Source: Roseovarius albus (lineage in GTDB: Bacteria > Pseudomonadota > Alphaproteobacteria > Rhodobacterales > Rhodobacteraceae). Taken from it: DNA of 64,000 bases. Location of the stretch: contig NZ_FWFX01000001.1 in assembly GCF_900172335.1 (NCBI RefSeq), positions 248,001 through 312,000 on the forward strand, given 5' to 3'. A program made the position numbers and the translations under genes. This document shows, piece by piece, positions 34,230 through 42,663 of the stretch. Position 1 is the stretch's first letter, and each line of letters starts with the position of its first letter. Below the pieces are notes generated by a model, which saw nothing but the letters and a program-made list of their open reading frames with translations, did no database searches and had not been told where the DNA came from.

Positions 34230-34293
34230 TGTGTATCTCCGAAAAAGCTATGCAGATAAAATACCTTGTGTTAGAACGTGAAGCAAATGGGAC

Positions 34294-34322
34294 ATTTTAA
34301 TGATATAATCTAAATTTGTCAT
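34294..34322 (-). promoter_or_regulatory. Predicted sigma-70 promoter of the hydrolase operon
   Basis: On the minus strand, an ATGACA -35 box (34322-34317) and a TAAAAT -10 box (34299-34294) are separated by exactly 17 bp, about 65 bp upstream of the hydrolase start. The AT-rich region between it and the LysR start probably contains the LysR operator. Confidence 0.5.
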
Positions 34323-34347
34323 ATATGGGATCTGAAGGAGATCGAAC

Positions 34348-35223
34348 ATGTCACAGCGTTTGGATATCGATGCTTTACGCACACTTTGTGCGATCGAGGA
34401 TTTTGGCGGCATCACCCGCGCTTCGGAACAATTGGCGTTGTCGCAATCAGCGGTCAGCCACAAGGTGAAACGGCTAGAGCAGGGGATCGAATGCGATTTG
34501 TTGACCCGCCGATCCGGGGCGTCATTGCTGACAGATGATGGTAAGCGCCTGGTAGGCTACGCACGGCGTATTCTGGCCTTGCATGACGAAGCCCTGCTGA
34601 ACATGAGTAAACGCACTTTAGCCGGCAAGATTCGGCTCGGTATGACCGAGGATACCACCAGCAGCGATCTGTCGCGTGTCTTGGGGCGGTTCACTCGGCT
34701 GCATCCGAATGTGCAGGTGAAAACCCATGTGCGTCAAAGCGTTGTTCTGGAAGGGGAAATGGAGCGCGGCGAGATAGATCTGGGAGTGATGCAGGTGTTT
34801 TCCCACCGTAAGCATGCCGCCGACCTGGTCTTGTCCGAGGATGCGCTGGTTTGGGTCAAGGCGGTTGATTTGGAACTGGATTTCGACAAGGCGCTGCCGT
34901 TTCTGGCCTATGATGAGAATTGCTTTTACCGACAATGGGCCGAGCAGGTTGGGAATATGCCGGAAGCGGGGTTGAACACCGTCTTGGAATGCGCCAGCAC
35001 GGCGGGGATCGTTTCTGCCATTCACTCCGGGCTCGGGGTGGCCTTGCTGCCGGGCCGCTACGTGACGCCAGAGATGCAGGTTCTTGATGACACGTTTCCA
35101 GAACCGCCTAACATTTCTTATGTCGTGCGGGTGCCGCAGCGGGTGAAATCGGTGGCAGTCAAAACATTGGCCAATGAAATCCACGCTGAAGGGGCGCAGG
35201 CCCCCGTACTGAGAATAGCATAG
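34348..35223 (+). CDS. LysR-family transcriptional regulator
   Basis: A 291-aa LysR regulator: helix-turn-helix DIDALRTLCAIEDFGGITRA...LALSQSAVSHKVKRLEQ at residues 5-46, then a substrate-binding-like effector domain from about 90. It is divergent from the alpha/beta hydrolase operon with a 118-bp gap, the usual layout for a LysR protein controlling its neighbour. The inducer is unknown. Confidence 0.9.
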   Translation: MSQRLDIDALRTLCAIEDFGGITRASEQLALSQSAVSHKVKRLEQGIECDLLTRRSGASLLTDDGKRLVGYARRILALHDEALLNMSKRTLAGKIRLGMTEDTTSSDLSRVLGRFTRLHPNVQVKTHVRQSVVLEGEMERGEIDLGVMQVFSHRKHAADLVLSEDALVWVKAVDLELDFDKALPFLAYDENCFYRQWAEQVGNMPEAGLNTVLECASTAGIVSAIHSGLGVALLPGRYVTPEMQVLDDTFPEPPNISYVVRVPQRVKSVAVKTLANEIHAEGAQAPVLRIA

Positions 35224-35298
35224 TCAATGGCTAGAGCCTTGTTGCCGTAGCGATCTCCTGCGTATGGTGCGAGTAGGCAGGGATAAGGACTTTGGGCG

Positions 35299-35784
35299 AT
35301 GGCTAAACTTTTGATTGTCTATCATTCCAGAACCGGTGGCAGTCGTCAGATGGCCGAAGCTGCGGCACAGGCTGCGCGAGACGAGGCAGAGGCGGTTTTG
35401 ATCGCAGCGGATCAGGCTGGGCCAGAGGATTTATTGCAGGCAGACGGTTATATATTCTGCGCGCCAGAGAACCTTGCGGCAATTTCGGGTGTGATGAAGG
35501 ATTTCTTTGACCGTTGCTACTATCCCGCATTGGGACAGATCGAAGGACGGCCCTATGCTCAAATGGTTTGCGCCGGATCGGATGGCGAAAATGCGGTGCG
35601 GCAGATTGCGCGCATTGCAACGGGGTGGCGGCTGAAAAAGGCGCAACCTGCGATCATCATATGCACACACGCACAGACGCCTGAACAGATCTTGGCCGAA
35701 AAAGAGATCCCGGATGCAGAGCTTGAACAGTGTCACGACTTGGGGATGGCGATGGCGGCGGGGCTGAGCATGGGGGTTTTTTAG
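35299..35784 (+). CDS. Flavodoxin-like / NADPH-dependent FMN reductase-like protein
   Basis: A 161-aa protein beginning LLIVYHSRTGGSRQMAEAAA, the FMN-phosphate loop of flavodoxin folds, with APENLAAISGVMKDFFDRCY as the second flavin-contacting region. Probably a small flavoprotein oxidoreductase; the partner is unknown. Its 3' end overlaps the convergent Hint-domain gene by 4 bp. Confidence 0.8.
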   Translation: MAKLLIVYHSRTGGSRQMAEAAAQAARDEAEAVLIAADQAGPEDLLQADGYIFCAPENLAAISGVMKDFFDRCYYPALGQIEGRPYAQMVCAGSDGENAVRQIARIATGWRLKKAQPAIIICTHAQTPEQILAEKEIPDAELEQCHDLGMAMAAGLSMGVF

Positions 35785-36938
35785 CCGAGATTGTGTCGCT
35801 CGGCAGGTTGCGGGGTGATCCCGCTTGGTTGGCAAATCAGTGGTTTCTTGTTCTTCAGATGCCGCGCGATCAAAGCGCGCTGCGCCATGTTGCTCGGAAT
35901 GTAGCACGCTGGTTTTGCGGAGTGATCAGGGGTCGCGATTTCCGGGAAGAGTGCAAACAATTCCGCTCGAGTTTCCGGCGAAAGAACCTTAAGTGCCTCG
36001 GGGCCGGTGTACAGGCTTTCGGTTGGGGTGCCTTCAGCAAAGATCACCTCGTGCTGATCAAAAAGGAGATGGATATACTCAATGCCCTCGATTTCAGTAT
36101 CAACAAAAATGCCAGGCAGGGCCGTGAGCTTGATTGCTGGAACGAGGACGTCACACGCGGCGAACATCCTTACGGCAATCGGAGACTGCACTAACATCCG
36201 GTGTTGCGGTGACACAAGCAGATCACGATTTGGCAAACCACAGCCCATGGCACCTGCACAGATTCGAATGGGGCGGAGTTTGGGGTTTCTTTCAAAGTCC
36301 GAGCGCGAGAACCAGCGACGATAAATGTAACGCAGAGGCTGAAAGCATCCCTCGTGCGTGCACATCAGATCACCCAATCGAAGGTGCTCGATCAATTCGG
36401 GACCGTTCCTGGTTTCAACCAAAGTTCCGCGGGTCAAACAAATCGGAGAGATTTCTGACGCATCAACGGCGTTGGGGCCGCCATTGGGCGGGCCCTCGCT
36501 GGCCTCAACGACACGTAGTGGCACACCGACTGGCGGCGGCGTGCCGATAAATGCGAGCGCCTCATTCGTTCCATACGAAGGGCTGGAATTGTTGATGTTA
36601 ACCGCAAGTATTTCGTACTCAATACCGGTGCTTTCGTCCAAAACCGTAAATCTGTATTCGGCTTCGATACGTGTACCGTCGGCATAGGTTGTTCCGTCCA
36701 GAGACTGGGCTCCATCCAAAAGCTGGTTCCCATCGTTGTCAGCGAAGTTTGTATCGGTGGTGCCACCATCGCTGATGAAAAGCTCGGTTACAGTGGTCGA
36801 ATTGATGGTCAGATATTCATCAACAAGGTGGCTGCCGTCGCCTTGTGTCACACCATCTATGGTCACGCCTCCAGTGAGGGATATTTGCTCACTTCCGGGT
36901 TGGCCTTCACCCAAGACATAGATCGAATAATCAGCCAC
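35781..36938 (-). CDS. Hint-domain-containing protein
   Basis: A 385-aa protein. The N-terminal 165 residues are acidic, Gly/Asp/Thr-rich and unrecognised. A Hint (hedgehog/intein-like) domain follows, starting at Cys167 in ICLTRGTLVETRNGPELIEHL with LRLGDLMCTHEG, RPIRICAGAMG and LVSPQHRMLV. Hint domains of this type are common in exported proteins of roseobacters and may self-cleave; a proposed role is in extracellular or surface proteins. The N-terminus shows no classical signal peptide, so export by a type I route is possible (inference). Confidence 0.82.
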   Translation of the reverse strand: MADYSIYVLGEGQPGSEQISLTGGVTIDGVTQGDGSHLVDEYLTINSTTVTELFISDGGTTDTNFADNDGNQLLDGAQSLDGTTYADGTRIEAEYRFTVLDESTGIEYEILAVNINNSSPSYGTNEALAFIGTPPPVGVPLRVVEASEGPPNGGPNAVDASEISPICLTRGTLVETRNGPELIEHLRLGDLMCTHEGCFQPLRYIYRRWFSRSDFERNPKLRPIRICAGAMGCGLPNRDLLVSPQHRMLVQSPIAVRMFAACDVLVPAIKLTALPGIFVDTEIEGIEYIHLLFDQHEVIFAEGTPTESLYTGPEALKVLSPETRAELFALFPEIATPDHSAKPACYIPSNMAQRALIARHLKNKKPLICQPSGITPQPAERHNLG

Positions 36939-37080
36939 TGCTCATACCTGTATTTCGTGCGCTTAGTGCGGCGCTGCAAATATACATTAAATTGGACGCG
37001 CCTATGCCGAAAACGGCATAAAATTGGGCATTGTGACGTGATTGCCTCACTGATCAACTTTGCCAAATCGCGAGATTACA

Positions 37081-37106
37081 CAAAAAGGCCGGGTAGCAAC
37101 CCGGCC
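37081..37106 (-). terminator. Rho-independent terminator of infC
   Basis: GGCCGGGT (37087-37094) and ACCCGGCC (37099-37106) form an 8-bp stem with a 4-nt loop. On the minus strand it is followed by TTTTTG (37086-37081), directly downstream of the infC stop. Confidence 0.88.
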
Positions 37107-37128
37107 TGAAAAGCAATTTAAACAGATC

Positions 37129-37674
37129 TTATTTGGGGGCGGGACCGATGATCATGATCATCTGACGGCCTTCCATTTTCGGCCAGTTTTCAACCTTGCC
37201 GGCATCTTTTGTATCTTCGGCAACCCGGTTCAATAGCTCCCGGCCCAGATCCTGGTGCGCCATTTCACGACCACGGAAACGCAGGGTGATTTTGACTTTG
37301 TCGCCATTGCCCAAGAATTTAAAAACGTTACGCATTTTCACATCATAATCATGGGTGTCAGTGTTGGGGCGGAATTTCACCTCTTTCACTTCGATGATTT
37401 TTTGCTTTTTGCGTGCTTCGGATTCGCGTTTTTGCTGTTCGTATTTGTATTTGCCAAAATCCATGATCTTACAGACCGGTGGAGTGGCATTCGGGGAAAT
37501 CTCAACCAGGTCGAGTCCAGCGGTCTCGGCCATTTCCATGGCACGCTCTGGTGTCACTACGCCAGCGTTTTCACCATCTGCGCCGATCAGACGTATTTCG
37601 GTCGCACGGATGCGGTCATTGATGCGGGGTCCTGTCTCGCGCTGTGGTGGCGCGTTGTGCGGTCTGCGGGCTAT
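37129..37674 (-). CDS. infC: Translation initiation factor IF-3, probable AUA start codon
   Basis: A 181-aa IF-3. The first ATG/GTG in frame (37557) falls inside the conserved N-terminal domain, at [11 protein letters not shown]. Reading upstream in frame gives [20 protein letters not shown] and [12 protein letters not shown], the normal IF-3 N-terminus. No ATG, GTG or TTG lies in that stretch; AAAGGA followed 8 bp later by ATA (37674-37672) marks the likely start. Rare AUU/AUA starts are known in infC and let IF-3 repress its own translation. IF-3 binds the 30S subunit and proofreads initiation. A terminator follows. Confidence 0.88.
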   Translation of the reverse strand: MARRPHNAPPQRETGPRINDRIRATEIRLIGADGENAGVVTPERAMEMAETAGLDLVEISPNATPPVCKIMDFGKYKYEQQKRESEARKKQKIIEVKEVKFRPNTDTHDYDVKMRNVFKFLGNGDKVKITLRFRGREMAHQDLGRELLNRVAEDTKDAGKVENWPKMEGRQMIMIIGPAPK

Positions 37675-37879
37675 AGCTTTGTTCCTTTGGTGGTTGATCT
37701 AAATCTCAAGACCGCAAGGTAACGGCGGTAGGCCGGTGTTTCAAGCGGCAAATCGGCTGACTTGAGCCGATAGGTGTGAATTTCCCCCTTGCCTCTTCTC
37801 ATTGTAGTATGCATCAGATCACAAATAGTTGAATGGTCGGCAATCCTGCTGAGGGCCATGAAATTGAAGGAATATTATC

Positions 37880-38530
37880 ATGAAAAACCTGCTTTGGGTT
37901 CTGATTGCCGGTGCTGTCCTGATTGGCGGCTACATGTTGGTCACTGGGAAATCAGTTGAAGAGATCAGCGACGATGTGACTGACTCTGGCGAATCTGCGA
38001 CTGAGGCCGTAACCGAAGCGGCAGAGGAAGCCGCAACAGCGGTTGAAGAAACTGCGGAAGAAGCCGCGACAGCAGCTGAAGAAGCGGCAACCGCTGCCGA
38101 AGAAGCTGTTGATAGCACAACTGAAGCAGCCAGCGATGCGGCTGAGACTGCAACCGAGGCGGCCAGCGATGCGGCTGATACTGCAACTGAAGCTGCAGAT
38201 GCAGCGGCTGACGCCGCCAGCGATGCAGTCGATACAGCGACAGAAGCGGCCAGCGACGTTGCGGATACCGCGTCCGAAGCTGTGGATGCGGCGAGCGATG
38301 AGGTCAACGACGCGGTAGATAGCGTATCTGGTGAAGCTGCCGATACAGCAGCAGATGCCGCGACAGACGCAGCTTCTGATGCTGCCAGCGATGCCGCAGG
38401 TGAAGCCGCTGACGCTGCCACTGATGCCGCAGGTGAAGCCGCTGACGCTGCCACTGATGCCGCGACAGACGCCGTTGATGATGCGGCTGATTCGGCGACA
38501 GACGCCGCAACGGACCAAATTTCAAACTAA
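37880..38530 (+). CDS. Membrane-anchored Ala/Asp/Glu-rich repeat protein
   Basis: A 216-aa protein with one N-terminal hydrophobic segment (LLWVLIAGAVLIGGYMLVTG) followed by about 180 residues made almost wholly of Ala, Asp, Glu, Thr and Ser in imperfect heptad/11-residue units such as TEAASDAADTA. The tail would be an extended, strongly acidic helix or disordered brush, resembling group-3 LEA or apolipoprotein-like sequences by composition. No function can be assigned; desiccation/osmotic protection or an envelope spacer are speculative. It is monocistronic with a strong terminator. Confidence 0.75.
   Translation: MKNLLWVLIAGAVLIGGYMLVTGKSVEEISDDVTDSGESATEAVTEAAEEAATAVEETAEEAATAAEEAATAAEEAVDSTTEAASDAAETATEAASDAADTATEAADAAADAASDAVDTATEAASDVADTASEAVDAASDEVNDAVDSVSGEAADTAADAATDAASDAASDAAGEAADAATDAAGEAADAATDAATDAVDDAADSATDAATDQISN
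38401..38463. repeat. Exact tandem repeat within the Ala-rich gene
   Basis: A 33-bp unit starting TGAAGCCGCTGACGCTGCCA occupies 38401-38433 and is repeated without change over the first 30 bp at 38434-38463, encoding the 11-residue unit EAADAATDAAG. Perfect identity at silent positions points to recent slippage or duplication. Confidence 0.85.
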
Positions 38531-38549
38531 GAAAACGTTCTGAAAAATA

Positions 38550-38590
38550 AACCGCCGCATGGTTAATCCAATGCGGCGGTTTTCTTTTTT
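38550..38590. terminator. Terminator between the Ala-rich gene and fpr
   Basis: ACCGCCGCAT (38551-38560) pairs perfectly with ATGCGGCGGT (38571-38580) around a 10-nt loop; it is followed by TTTCTTTTTT and preceded by AATAA. It serves the rightward gene and possibly the leftward fpr. Confidence 0.9.
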
Positions 38591-38607
38591 GTCTGCGGTC
38601 GAGGTGT

Positions 38608-39465
38608 TTAGTCGAGGAAGGCTTTTTCAACCACGTAGTGTTTTGGGTTTGAGTTCGCACCTTCTACCAGGCCGTACTCTTCGAACATCTCTTTCAGCTC
38701 GAGATTGAACGCCAGATTGCCGCAGATCATTGCGCGGTCAGTGTCTGGGTTCAGGGGGGCGACTCCCAGATCCGCAAAGGCCTCGCCTGAGCGCATCAGG
38801 TCGGTTATGCGGCCCATCTTTTCGCTCTCTTCGCGGGTCGTGGTTGGGTAGTATTTGATCTTCTTCCAGAAGCCTTCGCCGATCACCTCATTGAGGAGCT
38901 CGTCATCTTTCAGGCTTTCGATCAGCTCACGACCATAGGTCAGTTCACCGGCTTCGCGGCAGGTGTGGGTAATGATCACCTCGTCGTAATCTTCATAGGT
39001 TTGCGGTTCGCGAAGCAGCGACGCAAAGGGCGCAAAGCCGGTGCCAGTAGCAAAGAACCAAAGGCGTTTGCCTGGCAGCAGGGCGTCGTGCACCAGCGTG
39101 CCAACAGGTTTCGGGCGCAGGATGATTTCGTCACCCACCTGGATGTGTTGCAGGCGGCTGGTCAGCGGGCCATCTTGCACCTTGATTGAGTAGAACTCCA
39201 ACTCCTCATCCCATGAGGGTGAGGCGATGGAATAGGCGCGCAGCAGTGGTTTTTCACGACCGGTTTTCTCGTCGGTTTGCATCAGGCCGATCATCACGAA
39301 CTCGCCCGAGCGGAAACGCAGGCTGGCAGGGCGGGTCACACGGAACGAAAACAGGCGATCCGTCCAGTGTTTAACTTCGGTTACTGTTTGCGCATCAGGC
39401 AAAGCTTTGACAGGCTTTGGTGCGGTCTGGGCGTCGGTCACAGCGGTCATCTCATTCATTGGCAA
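38608..39465 (-). CDS. fpr: Ferredoxin-NADP reductase
   Basis: A 285-aa FAD-binding reductase: FAD motif RAYSIASPSWDEELEFYSIKV, diphosphate-binding and NADP-binding ATGTGFAPFASLLREP, and the bacterial-type C-terminal end SNPKHYVVEKAFLD. It moves electrons between NADPH and ferredoxin or flavodoxin. It lies 63 bp after the DUF934 gene and on the same strand as the sulfite-reduction genes, so it may supply reduced ferredoxin to the sulfite reductase. Many such reductases are also redox-stress responsive. Confidence 0.92.
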   Translation of the reverse strand: MPMNEMTAVTDAQTAPKPVKALPDAQTVTEVKHWTDRLFSFRVTRPASLRFRSGEFVMIGLMQTDEKTGREKPLLRAYSIASPSWDEELEFYSIKVQDGPLTSRLQHIQVGDEIILRPKPVGTLVHDALLPGKRLWFFATGTGFAPFASLLREPQTYEDYDEVIITHTCREAGELTYGRELIESLKDDELLNEVIGEGFWKKIKYYPTTTREESEKMGRITDLMRSGEAFADLGVAPLNPDTDRAMICGNLAFNLELKEMFEEYGLVEGANSNPKHYVVEKAFLD

Positions 39466-39528
39466 TACGCCGGTCTTAACTGCCGGCGCCTTTCTTTACG
39501 CTTAGTCTTGGATAAGGAAAAGGGGCGA

Positions 39529-39936
39529 TCAGCCGCGCAGGCGCGACTGATAGTCATGGGCTTGCCAATCAGCACGGTCGAGCCACTGATCTTCGGGCTG
39601 GCGTTCGGCCAGATCATCACTGATCTCGACCTCGTCAAAACCCGCGCGGCGGGCCATGGCGTATTGATCCGCAATCACGTGACCTTTTGCACGTAGGTGA
39701 CCATTGTATCCCAGTAAGCGTAGCTGGCGGGCTATGGTAAAGCCGCGGCCATCGGCAAAGCTGGGGAAATCCACGCGCACCATGCGCAGGCTGCCCAGCC
39801 GGTCCTTGAGGGTTTGCGGGTCTGTGTCCGAAGGCAGGTCGAGCACTTCGGATGTGTCAGTTGCTTCGGCCAGAGGGACAAATTCCTCGTTCCAGCCATC
39901 TGGGGCAAAGCCCGTGTCGGTGATGATCACAGTCAT
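39529..39936 (-). CDS. DUF934 family protein of the sulfite-reduction operon
   Basis: A 135-aa protein with DFPSFADGRGFTIARQLR and FDEVEI, the core DUF934 pattern. DUF934 genes regularly sit between cysH and cysI-type genes and are thought to support sulfite reduction, but the mechanism is not known. The start at 39936 overlaps the cysH stop by 4 bp; a longer frame running upstream inside cysH is not used. Confidence 0.87.
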   Translation of the reverse strand: MTVIITDTGFAPDGWNEEFVPLAEATDTSEVLDLPSDTDPQTLKDRLGSLRMVRVDFPSFADGRGFTIARQLRLLGYNGHLRAKGHVIADQYAMARRAGFDEVEISDDLAERQPEDQWLDRADWQAHDYQSRLRG

Positions 39937-40667
39937 GCGTTTTCTCCTGTTCGCACCATTTTGCCGTCGACAAAGTGGATGCCACATTCAGTTTTATCTT
40001 CGCCGCGCCAACGTCCGGCGCGGGGGTCTTCGCCCTCGGCGACCGGCGTGGTGCAGGGCATGCAGCCGATCGAAGGGTAGCCTTGTGCCACCAATGGATG
40101 GCGGGGCAGGCGGTTTTCTTCCATGTAAGTGCGCACATCTTCGGGTCGCCAGTGCGCCAACGGATTAATTTTCATCCGTCCGGTGTTGTCTTCGACCTCA
40201 AAGAAGTCCAGCTCAGCCCTGGTGCTGCTTTGGTAACGTTTGCGCCCGGTGATCCAGCCGTCAAAGCCCTCAAGGGCCTTTTGCAACGGGATCGTCTTGC
40301 GCAGCGCACAGCAAGCGTTTTTGTCACGCTGGTTCAGCATGAAATCCGGATCCTGCGCGCGGGTATCTTCCTTGCTGGCCCGGATAATATGCAGGTTGCG
40401 TAGGCCAAGACGTTCGCTCAGCTCTTGCTGATAAACCAAGGTTTCCGCAAACAGCAGCTCGGTATCAACAAACAGTACCGGCGTGTCCCGGTTGATGATC
40501 GACACCATGTGAAGCAGCACCACGGATTCGGCTCCAAAGCTGGAGACAAGCGCCATTTTACCGGCGCTTTCATCGGTCAGCGCGCGTGTCAGGACAGTCA
40601 CGGCTGAATTCAGCCGGTACCAGTCGTTTAGCGCGCCAACCTTGGAGGTCAGCTCATTCTGCGGCAT
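39933..40667 (-). CDS. cysH: Adenylyl/phosphoadenylyl-sulfate reductase
   Basis: A 244-aa CysH. It has the PP-loop-like SSFGAESVVLLHM, the CC pair in KNACCALRKTIPL, CMPC in YPSIGCMPCTTPV and the redox-active Cys in KTECGIH. The CC plus CxxC set binds a [4Fe-4S] cluster and marks the enzyme type that accepts adenylyl sulfate. It reduces activated sulfate to sulfite with thioredoxin. The ATG lies 14 bp inside the upstream reductase gene. No cysD/cysN sulfurylase genes occur in the window. Confidence 0.93.
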   Translation of the reverse strand: MPQNELTSKVGALNDWYRLNSAVTVLTRALTDESAGKMALVSSFGAESVVLLHMVSIINRDTPVLFVDTELLFAETLVYQQELSERLGLRNLHIIRASKEDTRAQDPDFMLNQRDKNACCALRKTIPLQKALEGFDGWITGRKRYQSSTRAELDFFEVEDNTGRMKINPLAHWRPEDVRTYMEENRLPRHPLVAQGYPSIGCMPCTTPVAEGEDPRAGRWRGEDKTECGIHFVDGKMVRTGENA

Positions 40668-42321
40668 AGGCGCTGTCCTGCTCGTAAAGCGCGGACTTGA
40701 ACGGGGCCAGGCCAACGCGGCGATAGGTCTGAAGGAAGCTCTCTGCAGGGTTTTCGCGCAGGTCGAGATAGGCGTAGACGATCCGTTCAATCGCGGGAAC
40801 GATTTCATCATAGGCAAAGCCCGGGCCTGTGCGGTCACCGATGGCCGCGTCCTGAGTTGCGTCACCGCCCAGAGTGATCTGGTAATTTTCAACACCTGCA
40901 CGATCAAGACCAAGAATGCCGATGTGACCCACGTGGTGGTGACCACAGGCGTTGATGCAGCCAGAGATCTTGATCTTCATATCGCCGATGTCATGCTCGA
41001 GCTTGAGCTCGTCAAAACGATTGGCGATCTGCTGTGCAACAGGGATCGAACGTGCTGTGGCCAGCGCGCAGTAATCCATGCCGGGGCAGGCGATGATGTC
41101 CGAGATCAGACCGATGTTGGCGGTCGCGAGGCCGGCCTTTTTCAGCTCGGCGTGGATCGCAGGCAGGTCCGACTTGTGAACATGCGGCAGGATCACATTT
41201 TGCTCGTGGCTGATGCGCAGCTCGTCATGGCCGTATTTTTCAGCCAGTCCGGCCATCACGCGCATCTGATCCGCGGTCGCGTCGCCCGGTGTTTGGCCGT
41301 GCGCTTTGATGCTGATTTGGGCAATGGCGTAACCGTCGGCCTTGTGGGGCGCGATGTTGGTATCCACCCAAGAGCGGAAGATCGGGTCAGTCTTGTAGGC
41401 GGTTTCAAACACGGCGGTGTTTTCCTGGCGGAAGGCCGGAGGCGCGAAGGCCGTTTTGATGTCCTGGAACAGTTCCTGATCAATGCCGCCAAAGGTGGGG
41501 CGAATGCGGGCAAAGTTCTCTTCAACACGGGCGCGGATATCGTCGATACCATGCTCATGCACGGTGATTTTGATCCGGGCTTTGTATTTGTTGTCGCGAC
41601 GACCCAACAGGTTCCAGACACTGACGACGGCCTCGAGGTATGGCAACAGGTCCTGCTCGGGGAGGTAGTCACGTAGGACTTTGCCAATCATTGGAGTGCG
41701 CCCAAGGCCGCCGCCGACGATGACGCGATATCCTATCTCGCCATCTTGTTCGACAACTTGCAAACCGATGTCATGCGCCTTGATCACGGCGCGGTCATTT
41801 TCAGACCCTGTGACAGCGATTTTGAATTTCCTCGGCAGGAACTGGAATTCTGGGTGGTCAGTAGACCACTGACGGATGAGTTCAGCCACTGGACGCGGGT
41901 CAGCAACTTCGTCCGCTGCAGCGCCAGCGAAGTGATCTGCGGTTACGTTGCGGATGGTGTTGCCCGAGGTCTGAATGGCGTGCATCTCCACCTCGGCCAG
42001 TGCATCAAGCATATCCGGCAGGTCTGGCAGCTTAGGCCAGTTGTACTGGATGTTCTGACGCGTGGTGAAGTGGCCATAACCCTTGTCCCACTTCTCGGCC
42101 AGCAGCGCCAACTGGTTCATTTGGCGGCTGTTGAGCGTGCCATATGGGATGGCGACGCGCAACATGTAGGCGTGCAGCTGCAGATAAACGCCGTTCATCA
42201 GGCGCAGTGGTTTAAATTCATCTTCGGTCAGGTGGCCCGCAACGCGGCGCTCAACCTGGGCACGGAACTGACGGTTGCGTTCCTGCACGAAGGCGGTGTC
42301 GAATTCGTTATAATTATACAT
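40654..42321 (-). CDS. Nitrite/sulfite reductase (siroheme, Fe-S)
   Basis: A 555-aa protein of the ferredoxin-dependent siroheme reductase family. Two halves carry the NiR/SiR ferredoxin-like and siroheme domains, and the [4Fe-4S]/siroheme ligands are in IACPGMDYCALA and SGCINACGHHHVGHIG. Position between siroheme synthase, cysH and DUF934 identifies sulfite as substrate more convincingly than nitrite. It makes sulfide for cysteine synthesis and depends on siroheme from the cysG product upstream. Confidence 0.9.
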   Translation of the reverse strand: MYNYNEFDTAFVQERNRQFRAQVERRVAGHLTEDEFKPLRLMNGVYLQLHAYMLRVAIPYGTLNSRQMNQLALLAEKWDKGYGHFTTRQNIQYNWPKLPDLPDMLDALAEVEMHAIQTSGNTIRNVTADHFAGAAADEVADPRPVAELIRQWSTDHPEFQFLPRKFKIAVTGSENDRAVIKAHDIGLQVVEQDGEIGYRVIVGGGLGRTPMIGKVLRDYLPEQDLLPYLEAVVSVWNLLGRRDNKYKARIKITVHEHGIDDIRARVEENFARIRPTFGGIDQELFQDIKTAFAPPAFRQENTAVFETAYKTDPIFRSWVDTNIAPHKADGYAIAQISIKAHGQTPGDATADQMRVMAGLAEKYGHDELRISHEQNVILPHVHKSDLPAIHAELKKAGLATANIGLISDIIACPGMDYCALATARSIPVAQQIANRFDELKLEHDIGDMKIKISGCINACGHHHVGHIGILGLDRAGVENYQITLGGDATQDAAIGDRTGPGFAYDEIVPAIERIVYAYLDLRENPAESFLQTYRRVGLAPFKSALYEQDSAYAAE

Positions 42322-42350
42322 CTGCTTGCTCCTTTGCGCGGGTCCGGGGC

Positions 42351-42662
42351 TTAGGCCCGCACGAGACCTTCAGCTTGCTTGCCGTGGTTATAGTTCGAGG
42401 GACCGGTGCGGCGGAAATCCTCGCGAAAGTGGGTGGGCTCCGGGCCGTTTGCGCTGGCCACAGCATCGGCCAGATAAACACCAACAACGACCTCTGTCTG
42501 CGCTTCGGCAAACAGCAATTGTTCCTGCGCGACGGCCTCGTCGGTGAACAGTTCAGCCTCGGCCAAATCGCGTGTCCATGCGCCATTGGCGTCGAGATAA
42601 ACAACATCCCCTTCGATCAGGGCGTTGGCGGTGATGACTTTCGGAGTAAAAGCGCGGGCCAT
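42351..42662 (-). CDS. DUF2849 family protein
   Basis: A 103-aa protein starting RAFTPKVITANALIEGDVVYLD, with HFREDFRRTGPSNYNHGK at the C-terminus; this matches DUF2849, a small family found between cysG and sulfite reductase genes in alphaproteobacteria. It is one base after cysG and 29 bp before the reductase gene. The function is unknown, though cotranscription implies a role in siroheme delivery or sulfite reduction. Confidence 0.85.
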   Translation of the reverse strand: MARAFTPKVITANALIEGDVVYLDANGAWTRDLAEAELFTDEAVAQEQLLFAEAQTEVVVGVYLADAVASANGPEPTHFREDFRRTGPSNYNHGKQAEGLVRA

Positions 42663-42663
42663 A

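Noticed and set aside
37671-37859. 62-codon ORF upstream of infC
   Set aside because: It has no ribosome site or family match and runs into the infC ribosome-binding region; more likely untranslated leader.
37930-38518. Long antisense ORFs opposite the Ala-rich gene
   Set aside because: The low-complexity repeat keeps several frames open; the plus-strand frame has the signal/anchor, ribosome site and terminator.
40668-40946. N-terminal extension of CysH
   Set aside because: The extra frame lies inside the sulfite reductase gene; CysH similarity begins at the Met at 40667.
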